Below the pieces are notes generated by a model. The model was not told the DNA's origin, did not search any database, and was given only the letters and a program-made list of their open reading frames with translations. Below are positions 21,701 to 32,600 of a stretch of 64,000 nt of DNA, piece by piece. The stretch lies in NCBI GenBank assembly GCA_964019415.1, contig OZ025870.1, forward strand, positions 7,496,915 to 7,560,914, in the 5' to 3' direction. Position 1 is the first letter of the stretch, and the number at the start of each line of letters is the position of its first letter. The translations under genes were made by a program, and so were the position numbers. The DNA is from Ianthella basta. Lineage: Eukaryota; Porifera; Demospongiae; Verongiida; Ianthellidae.

Positions 21701-22879
21701 GCTTGCATTGTAACCTGCCTAGGCTGGCATATATGAAGAGCAGGCCCACAAGCACGCAAAAGAGATATTGTTGCAAATGGGCGAATTCTTCCAGATACAG
21801 GTCAGTGTAAGCTGCATGTGTGTTGTATGGGCATTCAATACATTCAGTTTGTGTCTGTGCATTGTAGCTAACTGAGGAAGTCAATTATTATGCAAAGTGT
21901 TGCATAGCTATGTAATGTATGCACTATTGACTTGACGGACTTCTATGACCACTATTGGGTGGTACACAGTGTCTAGCTCACTAGTTCTGTACACAGCACA
22001 GGAGAGTCTTTAGACGATAGACTACATGTTTCCTCAGATGCATACTTGTGTGCTGTATGTTCCGAAGCCACTGCCTTGCCACAGTCCTATCTCTCTGTAT
22101 TTACCCCTGTTGTGAAGGATGACTTCCTGGATTGCTTTGGTGACCCAGCTGTAACAGGGAAGATTGGCACAGATATTGAAGACAACAAGTGCAGCTGGCT
22201 TGTGGTGCAGGCACTGGCTAGAGTAACTCCACAACAGAGGGCTTTGCTGGAGGTGTGCACATGTCTGGTGTGGTATTTGATTGGGCTGCAGGGGAAGTGT
22301 AATGTACAGTTCTCCTTTAATTATCTTGCTATCTAGCATTGTAGTTAATAATGGTGCTAATTCATATGGTCACTTGATTAAGATTATGCTACAATGGAGC
22401 TAGGTTTTCCCATAGAGCTATGCTCACGCAATGTGTGTGATAGACTGTGCAAGCTGCAGTGTGTGCCTGCAATGTGGTCGTGTTCACTAGCGATTACAGA
22501 GTAAATCACAGGAGGTAATCCACACACCACTGATGAAGGCAGCCATTAGTGCAGTCAAAAGCCTTGGTTAGTGAACTCTGTGGATTACCTCCTGTGATGA
22601 TACTTGTCACTTGTGGAATCACAGTATACTGTATCACCACTGGCCAGAGATTGTTACAATCAAATGTGCTTGCACCCTCAGGCCAACTATGGTCGCAAGG
22701 ACCCGGAATATGTGCAACGTGTGAAGGAAATGTACCAAGAACTGAAACTGGAGGAGGCATATCATGAGTATGAAGAGAAGAGCTATGCAAGGCTCTTGGA
22801 GAAGATAGCAGAGCTTCAAACCCTTCCTGGTGGAGTGTTTCTGGAGTTTGCTAATAGGATTTACAAGAGGAATGCCTAG
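18776..22879 (+). CDS. FDPS: Farnesyl diphosphate synthase
   Basis: It condenses IPP with DMAPP and GPP to farnesyl diphosphate in the mevalonate/isoprenoid pathway, normally in the cytosol. Nine exons splice in frame: 18776-18928, 18997-19131, 19235-19315, 20552-20674, 20931-21019, 21442-21514, 21723-21800, 22118-22252, 22682-22879, giving 354 residues, the usual length. Both Asp-rich motifs are present: [16 protein letters not shown] (first, exon 3) and [19 protein letters not shown] (second, exon 8). [19 protein letters not shown] and the C-terminal YKR signature are also seen. I start at ATG 18776 (acaaaATGG, good context). In-frame ATGs at 18665, 18713 and 18719 would add up to 37 residues, possibly a longer or mitochondrial form. 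Active-site residues are intact. Confidence 0.95.
22505..22598. repeat. Perfect 20-bp inverted repeat in FDPS intron 8
   Basis: ATCACAGGAGGTAATCCACA at 22505-22524 returns as its exact reverse complement at 22579-22598, leaving a 54-nt loop. The hairpin would lie in the pre-mRNA. It may be the relic of a small foldback element. Confidence 0.8.
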
Positions 22880-23703
22880 CCCTAGTGCACTGTAATTATA
22901 TAGTAACATCCTGGTTGCAAGTTTATGTTGTGAACTGGTAATGGATGAGGGCATAGTGAGTGTGTGTCAATGCTAATGTCATCTGTCCCTAATGTCCTGA
23001 GGTAGTATTGCATGTTCAAGGTTTGTATGTTGACATGTACAGGGTGCTTGTGGCATGTACTGTAGGTAGTGTATAGTAGACATTGCATGTGTGAATGGGC
23101 CCAATGGACGTGGTCAGGTGTATTAGGTCCTTGAGCAAAGTACAACCTTCCAACAACTTAACATGCATTCGATACAGGCATTAGTGTGTGTGTACATGTG
23201 TGTGTGTATTGTACAACATGAACTCATTCATACTGATATGCTTGGGAAAATGCATGCAGCAAACACAAATATGTAACTATAGATGCAGGGAAAGATACAT
23301 AGAACATAAGGGAAAGATACATAGGACATACATAGAACACGAGTCTATCTTGTGCCCTCTTGTTAGAATGATGAAATCTGGGCTTCTCATAACCATGCAT
23401 ATATCACAAATTAAGTGCCCATGCATGGAAGCAATGGGAGACTCCCAAGCTATGTGCAGTTATATGTTTAGCTAGCTATTTGGTGTACACAGTATAGACG
23501 AAAGTGTAGGCATGCCATTGCCCCTTGAGCAGAAATGGTCATGCATGCCAAGCTACTTCACCTTATCCATGAAGGCAGGCAACAAATTTCAGAGCCTTCT
23601 TCAGTTACAAAATGTACAGAGATAGCTCAAGACGATCTAGAGGCTTGAATCAAAGATGTTAATGACAGAAAATCGCCGTGTCCGTATACTATACATGATC
23701 CAG
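22880..23703. other. Interval where the BLVRB-like first exon was sought and not found
   Basis: A scan of this interval and of 23738-24341 found no frame encoding the GATGxTG dinucleotide-binding start of the reductase. It holds GT-rich DNA, short imperfect repeats (GGAAAGATACATAG about 23290-23330) and a repeat block at 23566-23640 that recurs at 26119-26190. Confidence 0.5.
23566..23640 (+). repeat. Short dispersed repeat, copy 1
   Basis: The block ATGAAGGCAGGCAACAAAT...CAGAGCCTTCTTCAGTTACA...GCTCAAGA recurs with few differences at 26119-26190. The two copies flank the BLVRB-like exons in the same orientation. Confidence 0.7.
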
Positions 23704-25073
23704 GAACACCCCACTCCCTGACCACCTCGTGGACAAGGTACGTACTAACGTCCGCATTCTAGACTAACTAATCCGGCTCTACCTAGCTAGCTACATTTTA
23801 ACTTAGCTAATTGTTAACATTGTAGCTCTATCTAATTGTCACTGTGTATACCACAAATCTTCGGACAAGTACATACCCAAACTACACGTACAAGTCAGCT
23901 CGCCGCAGCTCCTGCACTCTCTGATAGCCTAGGCCGTATTAGGTTCGCATCATACATGTACACAGTCAGTGCATTAGCTGAATCGTTTAGTTATGCCAGA
24001 GCATGCTCAACCTAAATTCATTAATTACATTTTAGATGCTGATCTACAAAATGGATCACAGTGTTTAGTGCACAATTTTGTCACTAATATATACCTGAAC
24101 CAAATGCAGTATGACAAATGATAGTAACTTTGATGCGTTGTGTACACCCATGTGATTAAGCTATGTAGTGTCAGGCGAACACAATGGGCCAACCACTTTA
24201 TTATTATGTACAAAAATATGAGCAACCATGTTCGGATCTGGCCGCATGGTATGTTCTTATTGCCAGTTTACTAATTTATATGTGCATGATACTGAATGTA
24301 TCTGTCTTGTGATGATTAAGCTTCACTGTCTCTGCATGTAGGTCACTGTTAAGGGTGATGTGTACAACCCTGAAGAGGTGTCCTTGGTCATCCAGGGTCA
24401 CCATGGAGTACTGGTGGCATTGGGCAAGGGCTGGGATACCAGTCCAACCACTTTGTTCTCAGAGGGAACAAGGAACATTGTTGCCGGGATGAAGGAACAT
24501 GGTGTGAGGCGTATAATTGTCTGCAGTGGTGCAATGGTCTTCTACGAAAGGTTAGGGTAGCTAGGTGGTTTATTGCTACACCTGTGCGAATTCATGGATC
24601 ATCAGAATGCAGTTCATTGTTCTATGTGAAGGATGATCATGATCAGAGTCTGCATGGTAGTCCTAACTATATGCATGTATCAATGGGTCACTGTAATACG
24701 TATGTTTGTCACCAATTGATCACACGTGTGTCCATCTGCTGTCAGAAGTGTTCGTTGATATAATTTCTCCATCTGCTGCAGGCTACCTTTGCTTTTCCGC
24801 ATGATGGGTGGAGGTCCCATTAATGAAGAACTCAAGAAACAGATTGCTGTTCTCCGTGAGAATGATGCTGACCTGGATTGGGTGGCAGTGTGTCCACCTT
24901 ACATCACCAGCTCTGCCTTCACTGGCAACTATGAGGTGAAGGAGAATGAGATGCCTCGCTACAGGTGTTCTAAGCACCACATTGCTGATCTGATGGTGAA
25001 ATGTTTGAAGGATGACCAGTACCTTGGCAAGACCATTGCAAGTGGTGACACTCAGGGCTGTACCATTCTCTAA
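23704..25073 (+). CDS. BLVRB: NADPH-dependent flavin/biliverdin reductase-like protein, 5' exon not found
   Basis: Flavin reductase (biliverdin IX-beta reductase) reduces flavins or biliverdin with NADPH in the cytosol. Exons: a 34-bp microexon 23704-23737 (NTPLPDHLVDK), then 24342-24550 (VTVKGDVYNPEEV...GTRNIVAGMKEHGV) and 24782-25073 (RLPLLFRMMGGG... to stop, ending TQGCTIL). They join in phase, with R codons split at two junctions. Family signatures seen are GDV, the SPTTLFSEGTRNIV block, the VCPPYI region before a TGNY motif, and the SKHHIADLMVKCL helix. The N-terminal Rossmann motif GATGxTG should lie upstream but was not recognised. The gene is either 5'-truncated or has a divergent first exon. 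The symbol reflects the family; orthology is not proven. Confidence 0.78.
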
Positions 25074-25344
25074 TTACAAATGTTCCCTTAATTAACATTC
25101 CTTAAATGCTCTTTTAATTGTTGTCTTTTGCACAGCTATATTATAGGTATTCATCAGCAGCTAGTATATGCAACTCATGTATGTATAATACAGTTTAGCA
25201 CAGCTCTATACGTGCAGTAGCATGAGAAAAAATGTGCACAATTGAGAGTGCTCTACTTTCATTAAGAGCGGTGCATGGTGTTTAATTTACAGTTAGTGCC
25301 AGCCAATGTCTTGTTTGTAGCATTGATCTCAGCTACATATGAAA

Positions 25345-26050
25345 AGACCGATCACATAATCTTCAATTAGCTAGAATATTGGAAGGGTCCTATACACTGA
25401 GGATTACTGTTCAATGGCACAATCTATCCACAGAAGAATCCACAATTCATACAAGAATCACTAATGTATCCCTGCCTGCACCCCATGAGATCAGTTGTAC
25501 CCACATCCTCATGCTTCCGACAATGCACTAAAGAGTATAATTCATTTCGTGGCCATGGCACGACTATCAAGTGGCTTTTCAGGTGAGTTAAAGAAGAATT
25601 GTGGCAACCCTCCACCACATTGAGCTCTCTTAGTAGCAGATCATGTGCACTGTCATAAATACTTAAAACTATGGTCAGCGCAGGAAATGTGAATAGCTAC
25701 CTTCCTTTAAGAAGGTTGTACCACCCAGAACTGAGAAGACAGATTGTCAAGAAAGTGACAGCCAAGCAACATAGCCAACACTTGCTAAACTGATTACATG
25801 ATCTTCAATTAGAACATGGAAGGTCTTATATATGCACTGATAATTAATGTCAAATGATATGGCCAATCTGCAGGAGAATCCACAATCAATAAGAGAATCA
25901 CTAATGCATCCCACTTCCTCCGCTCCATGAGATTAGTTGTACCCACATCTGTCATGCTCTCGACTATGCACTAAATAGTATGATCCATTTGTGGCATGAC
26001 TATCAAATGGCTTTTCAAGTGAGTTAAAGAAGAATTGTGGCAACATGTCA
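25345..26050 (+). repeat. Pair of ~260-bp direct repeats
   Basis: 25345-25617 and 25796-26047 align along their length with substitutions and small indels. Shared landmarks are ATCTTCAATTAG, GAGAATCCACAAT, AGTTGTACCCACATC, TATCAA(G/A)TGGCTTTTCA and GAGTTAAAGAAGAATTGTGG. No coding frame is shared. It is an old local duplication or two copies of one element. Confidence 0.75.
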
Positions 26051-26118
26051 GTCTACAAGCACATAACTACTCCAGAGACAGAAAGGTGTCGGATTCCAGT
26101 CCACTTGACTTCATCTCT

Positions 26119-26190
26119 ACCATGAAGGCAGACAACAAATGTCAGAGCCTTCTTCAGTTACAAAAAGGTACAAAAATGGCTCAAGATGAT
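26119..26190 (+). repeat. Short dispersed repeat, copy 2
   Basis: Same block as at 23566-23640, with CATGAAGGCAGACAACAAAT...AGAGCCTTCTTCAGTTACA. Confidence 0.7.
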
Positions 26191-26294
26191 CTATTTTGTA
26201 CCCCACGTAGGTAACATTACTCACGCGTGGTATGCAACCGACGCTTCAACAGTGGTAGCCCTTTTCCCCAGTTCTTAGCCCTAGACGGGAATAG

Positions 26295-26380
26295 CGCTGG
26301 TAATACTTCGAATTTTTGGGGGCGTCCCTTTGAGTTTTTGGTAAAACTCGAATTCGAAGTATTTGTGGGTGTGGCGTTTC
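26295..26380. repeat. Foldback repeat of the AAGTATTTCGA family
   Basis: AATACTTCGAATTTTTGGGGGCG and its inverted partner ending AACTCGAATTCGAAGTATT form an imperfect palindrome similar to 3897-3955. It lies about 280 bp upstream of the start codon of the second TRANK1-like gene, so it may fall in the promoter. Confidence 0.6.
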
Positions 26381-26658
26381 TTCGAGTTCGAGAGAAATGG
26401 AGTCCGTCGACGGCAAGTTACGATAGTCTCTCGTGGCCCTGCTCCCCTTCCTACATCCTGCCTCCATATATAGTAACACAGGAAAGAGTCGGCCACGCGA
26501 GACTATAAATCAGCTACGGAAGCTGTTTTTACATTGTGTGACCCCCACATAAGAGTCTTCTCGAGGACATTACACAGCTACGTACTTCCTCCTGAAGTGA
26601 GGGCTTCTACTTCCAGCCATCTTTTGCGATCGCGGGACATTGTTCGGCCGGGGCAGCC

Positions 26659-26679
26659 ATGGCTGCCGGCGGGTTTCCC
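26659..26679 (+). CDS. Exon 1 of second TRANK1-like gene
   Basis: Encodes seven residues, MAAGGFP, followed by a gtgagt donor. The context gcagccATGG and clean in-frame joining to GCAATG at 26760 support it. The sequence just upstream is richer in CpG than its surroundings. Confidence 0.75.
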
Positions 26680-29600
26680 GTGAGTACTGTGGTAGGTGAT
26701 ATACGGCGGCAGTAACTTTCATTATAATGTTTAGCGCGATTGTTGTCTTTCATCCACAGGCAATGTTGGAGGAAGCCCAAAGGTATCACGACGAAGGAAA
26801 CGCAGCGTTCCGTAGCCATCTTTACAGCAAGGCCCAAGAGAAATACGAACTTGCTCTGTCTGTTGTTCGTCAACTGTATGAGAATTCCGGATGGGATCCG
26901 TACGTTATGTCTGTGATTGTGGAGAAGGATCAGAAGTTGTTGTGCAACCTGTCCAAAGTTCATCGCTTGCAGGGCCACGTGATGGCAGCTGTTGAAGTGG
27001 GCAAGTCCTGTGTGGAGAAGTATCCTGAACATGCCAAGGTACGTACGTACGTAGGGCGCATATTACCTAGCCAAACTTTTTGTTTGTAGGCATTCTGAAC
27101 TGGCATTATTTGAGCTCAACAGGAAGATGTACTGCGCAAACCACGCTGTATGCGGCATACAATGCGCACTGCCTCTATGATAAAATAAGAAGAAGAATAG
27201 AGTAACTGAAGCAAAAATTGGAAGTAGCTATGGGTAAACAAATAAAGTAGGAGTCATGTCAGTGTCATTATTTTGAAGGCTGGGACTCGACCCTCAGCAC
27301 AGGTCAAGTCAATCACTTCACACTTTGCCGGCTTACCTCTTGACGAGCAGGCCCCATGCAGGCATGTGATTGCCGAGCGCATCAGCGAAAACCTATCTGG
27401 CACCTCAGCCAAAAAAGGGTTCGGCTGAATGGTTCATCCCGTCTCTCAGCGATCATTGAGGCAAGCCTTCAATACACCACAGTAGTGATGGGTCCCATCA
27501 ATGCAGAAAAAGAGCCATGCTCAAACTCTCTGACCCTCTCTTCGTATGCCCTCTTCTTTTCTTGTTCGTTCTTTCTGTAGCACTGGGCAAGGGTAGACTT
27601 ACTGTGATACTGCACAAATGGGTTGAACACCCTCACATCAAAGAATGCACGTTGTATTCTACTTCCCCAAAACCTATCAGTTACAATGTCGAGGCAGGTG
27701 CCATCATCCCTGTTCGCAGTGCTGTGGTGAAGTGGCTCATCTGACAGAGGCTGTAGATGAGGTTTTATGCCAACTCCATAGCAGACCTCTGTGAGGCACT
27801 GGGCCGTGATGTCTCGCAACTTGTTGTGCCTCATTGAGGGGAGGCCACCACAGGGACAATTCAGGGAATGTTCCACAGAGAAGTTCTTGCCACATACACA
27901 GGTTGTGGGCTGGCCTGTGGGATGCCACCCATAGCGTAAGCAGAGTGCATCTCAAAAAGCTCCCTTATGGAGTGCGAAACAGTGCTCCACTATAGGCAGG
28001 GTGGAAAGCCAGCTTGATGCTCCTTTCTCACTGGAGGCTTGGAGGGCTCTTCTCATGTCATTTGGTAATCTTTCCTTGAGCTCCGCTGCATCTTTCGTCA
28101 GCCGCTGCTGACGAGTCTTGCGGGCATCAAGCTTTGCTTGTCTTTGGGTGTCCTTGGATTCAGTGCAGTAGACATTGGACTGTTGCAGAATGAGAGCAAC
28201 CAGGGGAGCAGTCACCTTTAGAGATGTGTTGTGATGGTGGACTGCTTGTTATGCCTAGGTCCCCTAGACGGACTGGTAGGGCCATGACATCCTGTTCAGC
28301 ATCGCTGAAGCACTTCGTCCAGTGAGGGATGTTAAGAAGCGATGCCTTATCGCCTCTTCCAGTGGTAATAGGAGGTCTCCAATGTCCAGTATTGTCCTGG
28401 CCACATAAGTCCACCGGCTACACAGACCATGAGTAAAGGCTGCGTAGGCAGCATGGGGATGAGAAAGTGCCACTAGGGAGAGGCATTCCACTTCCTGGAT
28501 CCAGCTTGCAACCTTACTATGGACATATTCCTCCACAAACATTCTCGTGCCCTGTGCAGCTCCGAGGTGTCTTTTCCCTTGTGTGGTGATGTTAATACCT
28601 GTGTCCGGAAACGTGGCTGTTGCAGTCTGAAGTTTGTCTTCTATTACTATCAGCCAGGTTTTGGAGGCATTGGGAAGATAGCCAATATCAGGGCCAATGA
28701 GCTGCAGTTGGTCCCACCAGTCTTGTAGTGGAGTGAGTTGGGCTCCTGCAGTAGCATCATCCGCAAACCACGCACTTGTTCATTTGTCAACCTACGGATA
28801 AGTGGGATGATGGCAATGCTGTACATTGCCAAGATGTCTCCTGCATGGTTCCCTCTTGGGACATGAGCGTTTCCCCGTCAATGAAGAGCTGTGCATCGTC
28901 CCGATAGATGTTAATGAGAGCCTTGGCAATTGGGGGACTGAAATGCTGTATGTTCCTCAGTGCATTCTCACAGTTAAGTGTATTGAATGTGTTGGTTGCA
29001 TTGACAAGGATAATAGCATCGGCATCTGGTGATTCGAACACCTGCTTCATGGCGTGCACGGCAGCTTCACATCCAGCTTCCTGACTTGCACATAGTTGTG
29101 CAGTACCTGCAGCTGTCTGGATGTCATCCTTGATGATGGAGATGATTGCTCTGCCGATGCTCCTCCGCACTACTTCCCCAATACTGATGGGTCTCACTCC
29201 CGGACACTTGTCCAAGGCCATCAAACGACAGGCAACAAATGGCTGCAGAGCAATGGGGTCAACATAGGATGTGCAGATACGTCTAGCTACTAGAGCTAGG
29301 GCATCACAGAGGTCGGCAGAAGCAGATTTGAAAAAACAACAGAGACGCTTCCACGCAGGTGCATCCAGACCTGAGGGGCCAGCTGCTCCATCCATCCATA
29401 GCACATTCTCCCGAATCAAGGTTCCATCAATAGCATCAAACAGGACAGGCTGTCTGGGGTTAGGATGGCCTCGGGCATGTTGTTTCCTTGGAGGATGCTT
29501 GCTCCTTCACTTCCGCGTTCAAATGCAGGGCATCACAGTTGGGGTTCTGAGTGATCAGCCTCAGTGCTGCTCTCACTTTACCTTCAAACATCAGTTTTGC

Positions 29601-32600
29601 AAAGGTGTGCTGTTTGGCTCTCAGATTTGGGGGTGTTGGTATGAGCTCCTCCAGTGAGTTGGCGCTGTATAGTGCGACACTCTGTCATCAAAGCATCTTC
29701 ACCCCTTTGGCCCACAATTCGAGGCAACGGGATAGGTGACTGATGTGGTCCTTGGCTTTGGACTTAGGGTGCAGTTTTTGAAGCATCAGGGAGGGAAGAA
29801 CAATCGCAGCATTCGGGGCAACCAATTCCATGGCAGAGCTCTCACCATACACACGGAACAGTCGAGCCAACTCACCAGTGAATGCTGAGCCTGCCTTGCC
29901 TGAAGGGACCTTGAATAGGTTGCACTTCCAGTGTACGATCTTAGCATGACAGCAACTGATTGTGTGTGTAAACGATTCTCGATCAATTCTGCCCCACATA
30001 AAGTTAGGTAAAGCAGCTAGACTGTATGATGGCAGGTCACTCACTTTCACCTCATCTGCCTCGATGTCGATGTCGGTGCTTGCGTCAGAACTCACTCCCA
30101 TGCCAGATACTGATTTGGGAGAATCAGTTTCTTCTGAGGTAGGAGGAGCATTGTCTCTGATCGACTGGCTGACTTCTTTCGTCTCATTTTGGCATGTCCT
30201 AACCTACCTGGGTGGCAATTCACGCACCTGCGAGCTCCCTTTTGACAAACACAGTTCCTACAGCGAATGCTCTTATTGCACCTACAGCACTGCGGCATGA
30301 TTGTGGGGCAATCAGACTAGAGCGAGTTCCTTGTGTACAGGGATCTTCTTTGATGCTCGACTGTCAGGTCTTCAGATCATCAATCTGACGCTGATTAGAA
30401 GCTGAAATTCTGTCAGAACTAATTGGGCTGAATAGCGCAGTCGGCCATTTTTTGGGGCGCCCCTATATTGTTTTCAGATTTAGGTCTTTGTATGGCTTCA
30501 TGTTCGTATATATGTATATATATATAGACCACCAGTGCAAGTTACAGTAGCCACCACCACATGTGCCAGTAGAGTATCTGCACTAGTTGGTCATAGAAAA
30601 AGACCACCAGTGCAAGTTACAGTGGCACCAGCACCATTCGCACCACCACATGTGCCAGAAAGTAAATGCGCTCAATGGCTGAAGAAAAAGACCACCAGCG
30701 CAAGTTACAGCTGGTCAGAACCTGCACCGCCACCATTGGAGTGCACGCTGCAGCAAGCAAATGTAAGCTTACCTAAGGGCATGCCATTGAATTGAGGGTG
30801 CGTGGGAAGAAATTCAATGGCATGCCCTTAGGCAAGTTACATTTGCTTGCTGCAGCGTGCACTCCAATGGTGGCGGTGCAGGTTCTGACCAGCTGTAACT
30901 TGCGCTGGTGGTCTTTTTCTTCAGCCATTGAGCGCATTTACTTTCTGGCACATGTGGTGGTGCGAATGGTGCTGGTGCCACTGTAACTTGCACTGGTGGT
31001 CTTTTTCTATGACCAACTAGTGCAGATACTCTACTGGCACATGTGGTGGTGGCTACTGTAACTTGCACTGGTGGTCTTTTTCTCTATGACCAACTAGCAC
31101 AGATACTCTACTGGCACAGGTGGTGGTGGCTGCGATATTGTAACTTGCACTGTGTGGTGGTGGTGGTGGTGTTTTTTCTAGAGCAATGGCACATATACTG
31201 AATGCATCCATTGTACTGGCACCATGTGGTGGTGGTGGTGGTCATTTTCATTTAGGAATGCATGTGGTGGCCGTAATATTGTAACTTGCACTGTGTGGTG
31301 GTGGTAGTAGTAGTATATAGTAGCAGCGCCTGATGCGGTGGTCTGTTTTCTTGCAGCTCTAGCACATAATATTATACTGGTGTGCTCATTGCAACTTCCA
31401 CTGTGGTGGTGGTGATGGCGGTTGTATTTATCTATGTGGTGGTGTAGTAGCTGGATATTGTGGCTGGATAGTTGTGAGCAAGTGTACATGTTGGTGCTGC
31501 TCTGCTCCAGCATAGCGGCAAATGCCTACAAATTGGTGTCAAAATGTGATTGTTCAAAACATCGCCTCCATTTTGTGACTAATTTAAGCAATACTGCTAA
31601 TGACATGAGGAAATTGGTCATCTAACTTCATCCACTTAGTATCATGACATAGCAGGGCTGGGTTGGTAAGATATGCATTGAACCTCATTTTTCTCGGCCA
31701 TTTTGCCACTAATTAAGAAATCCTGCTAATGACATGAACAGTTGCATTATCTGGCTAGGTCCATCAAGTGTCATGACTGAGCGGGCCGGGCTGGTTGAAT
31801 GCATCATACACATCACATATGTCGGCCATTTTGAGACTAATTAAGAAATCCCGCTAATAACATAGGAAGGTGGACCACTTGGATCTGTCCACCAAGTTTC
31901 ACGTCTCAACGAGCCAAGTTGCATTCATATACAAGATACCACTATGCATCAATATAAATGCACCATACATTAAGTGTTATGCTATGCACATTTATATTAG
32001 GATTTGGCGGGCTGCTTGTAGAAGAACGAAGACCTAATTAAAAATTCTGCCTCATTTAAAAGTGTTAAAATCTCCCATACTTCAAAGGCACACCTATCAC
32101 ATGTTCGTGAGGGGTGCCTAACCCCCCGGGAATTATATTATATTATATTATATTATATTATATTATTTACTTTAGATTAGTGGTGTATATTGTAACTTGC
32201 ACTGTATATATATATATTTCTGTCATTTTGCAAATGGCGGCGCTCACGTCGTTCTTTACAAAGCTTTAAATCCTCTCTAATGACGTTTCGCCGGGTTTGA
32301 ATCGAACGAAATGTGGTCATAAACATGTGTTTAATAGAGTGATACTAATAAAAAGCCTAAGGAACGTCTCTTCTGCGAGATACAGCTCCAATTATCACTG
32401 ACGGACATTGTAAAATGGCCGCGCGCTCGACGCGTTCTGTTTGCTAGGCTCAAAACCATCTTTCTTTAGATTTCGCCGTGTATCCAAAGAACGCAAAGTG
32501 TTTCTAGAACATGTTTAAGTAATATTATTGTGGTAGGAAGCTTACTTAACTGTTTTTGTGCGAGGTACAGCCCTAAATACAACAGAAGTCTAGTGACCCG

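Noticed and set aside
23013..23063. Short frame MFKVCMLTCTGCLW as first exon of the BLVRB-like gene
   Set aside because: It superficially resembles the N terminus but lacks the glycine-rich GATGxTG signature and a convincing donor.
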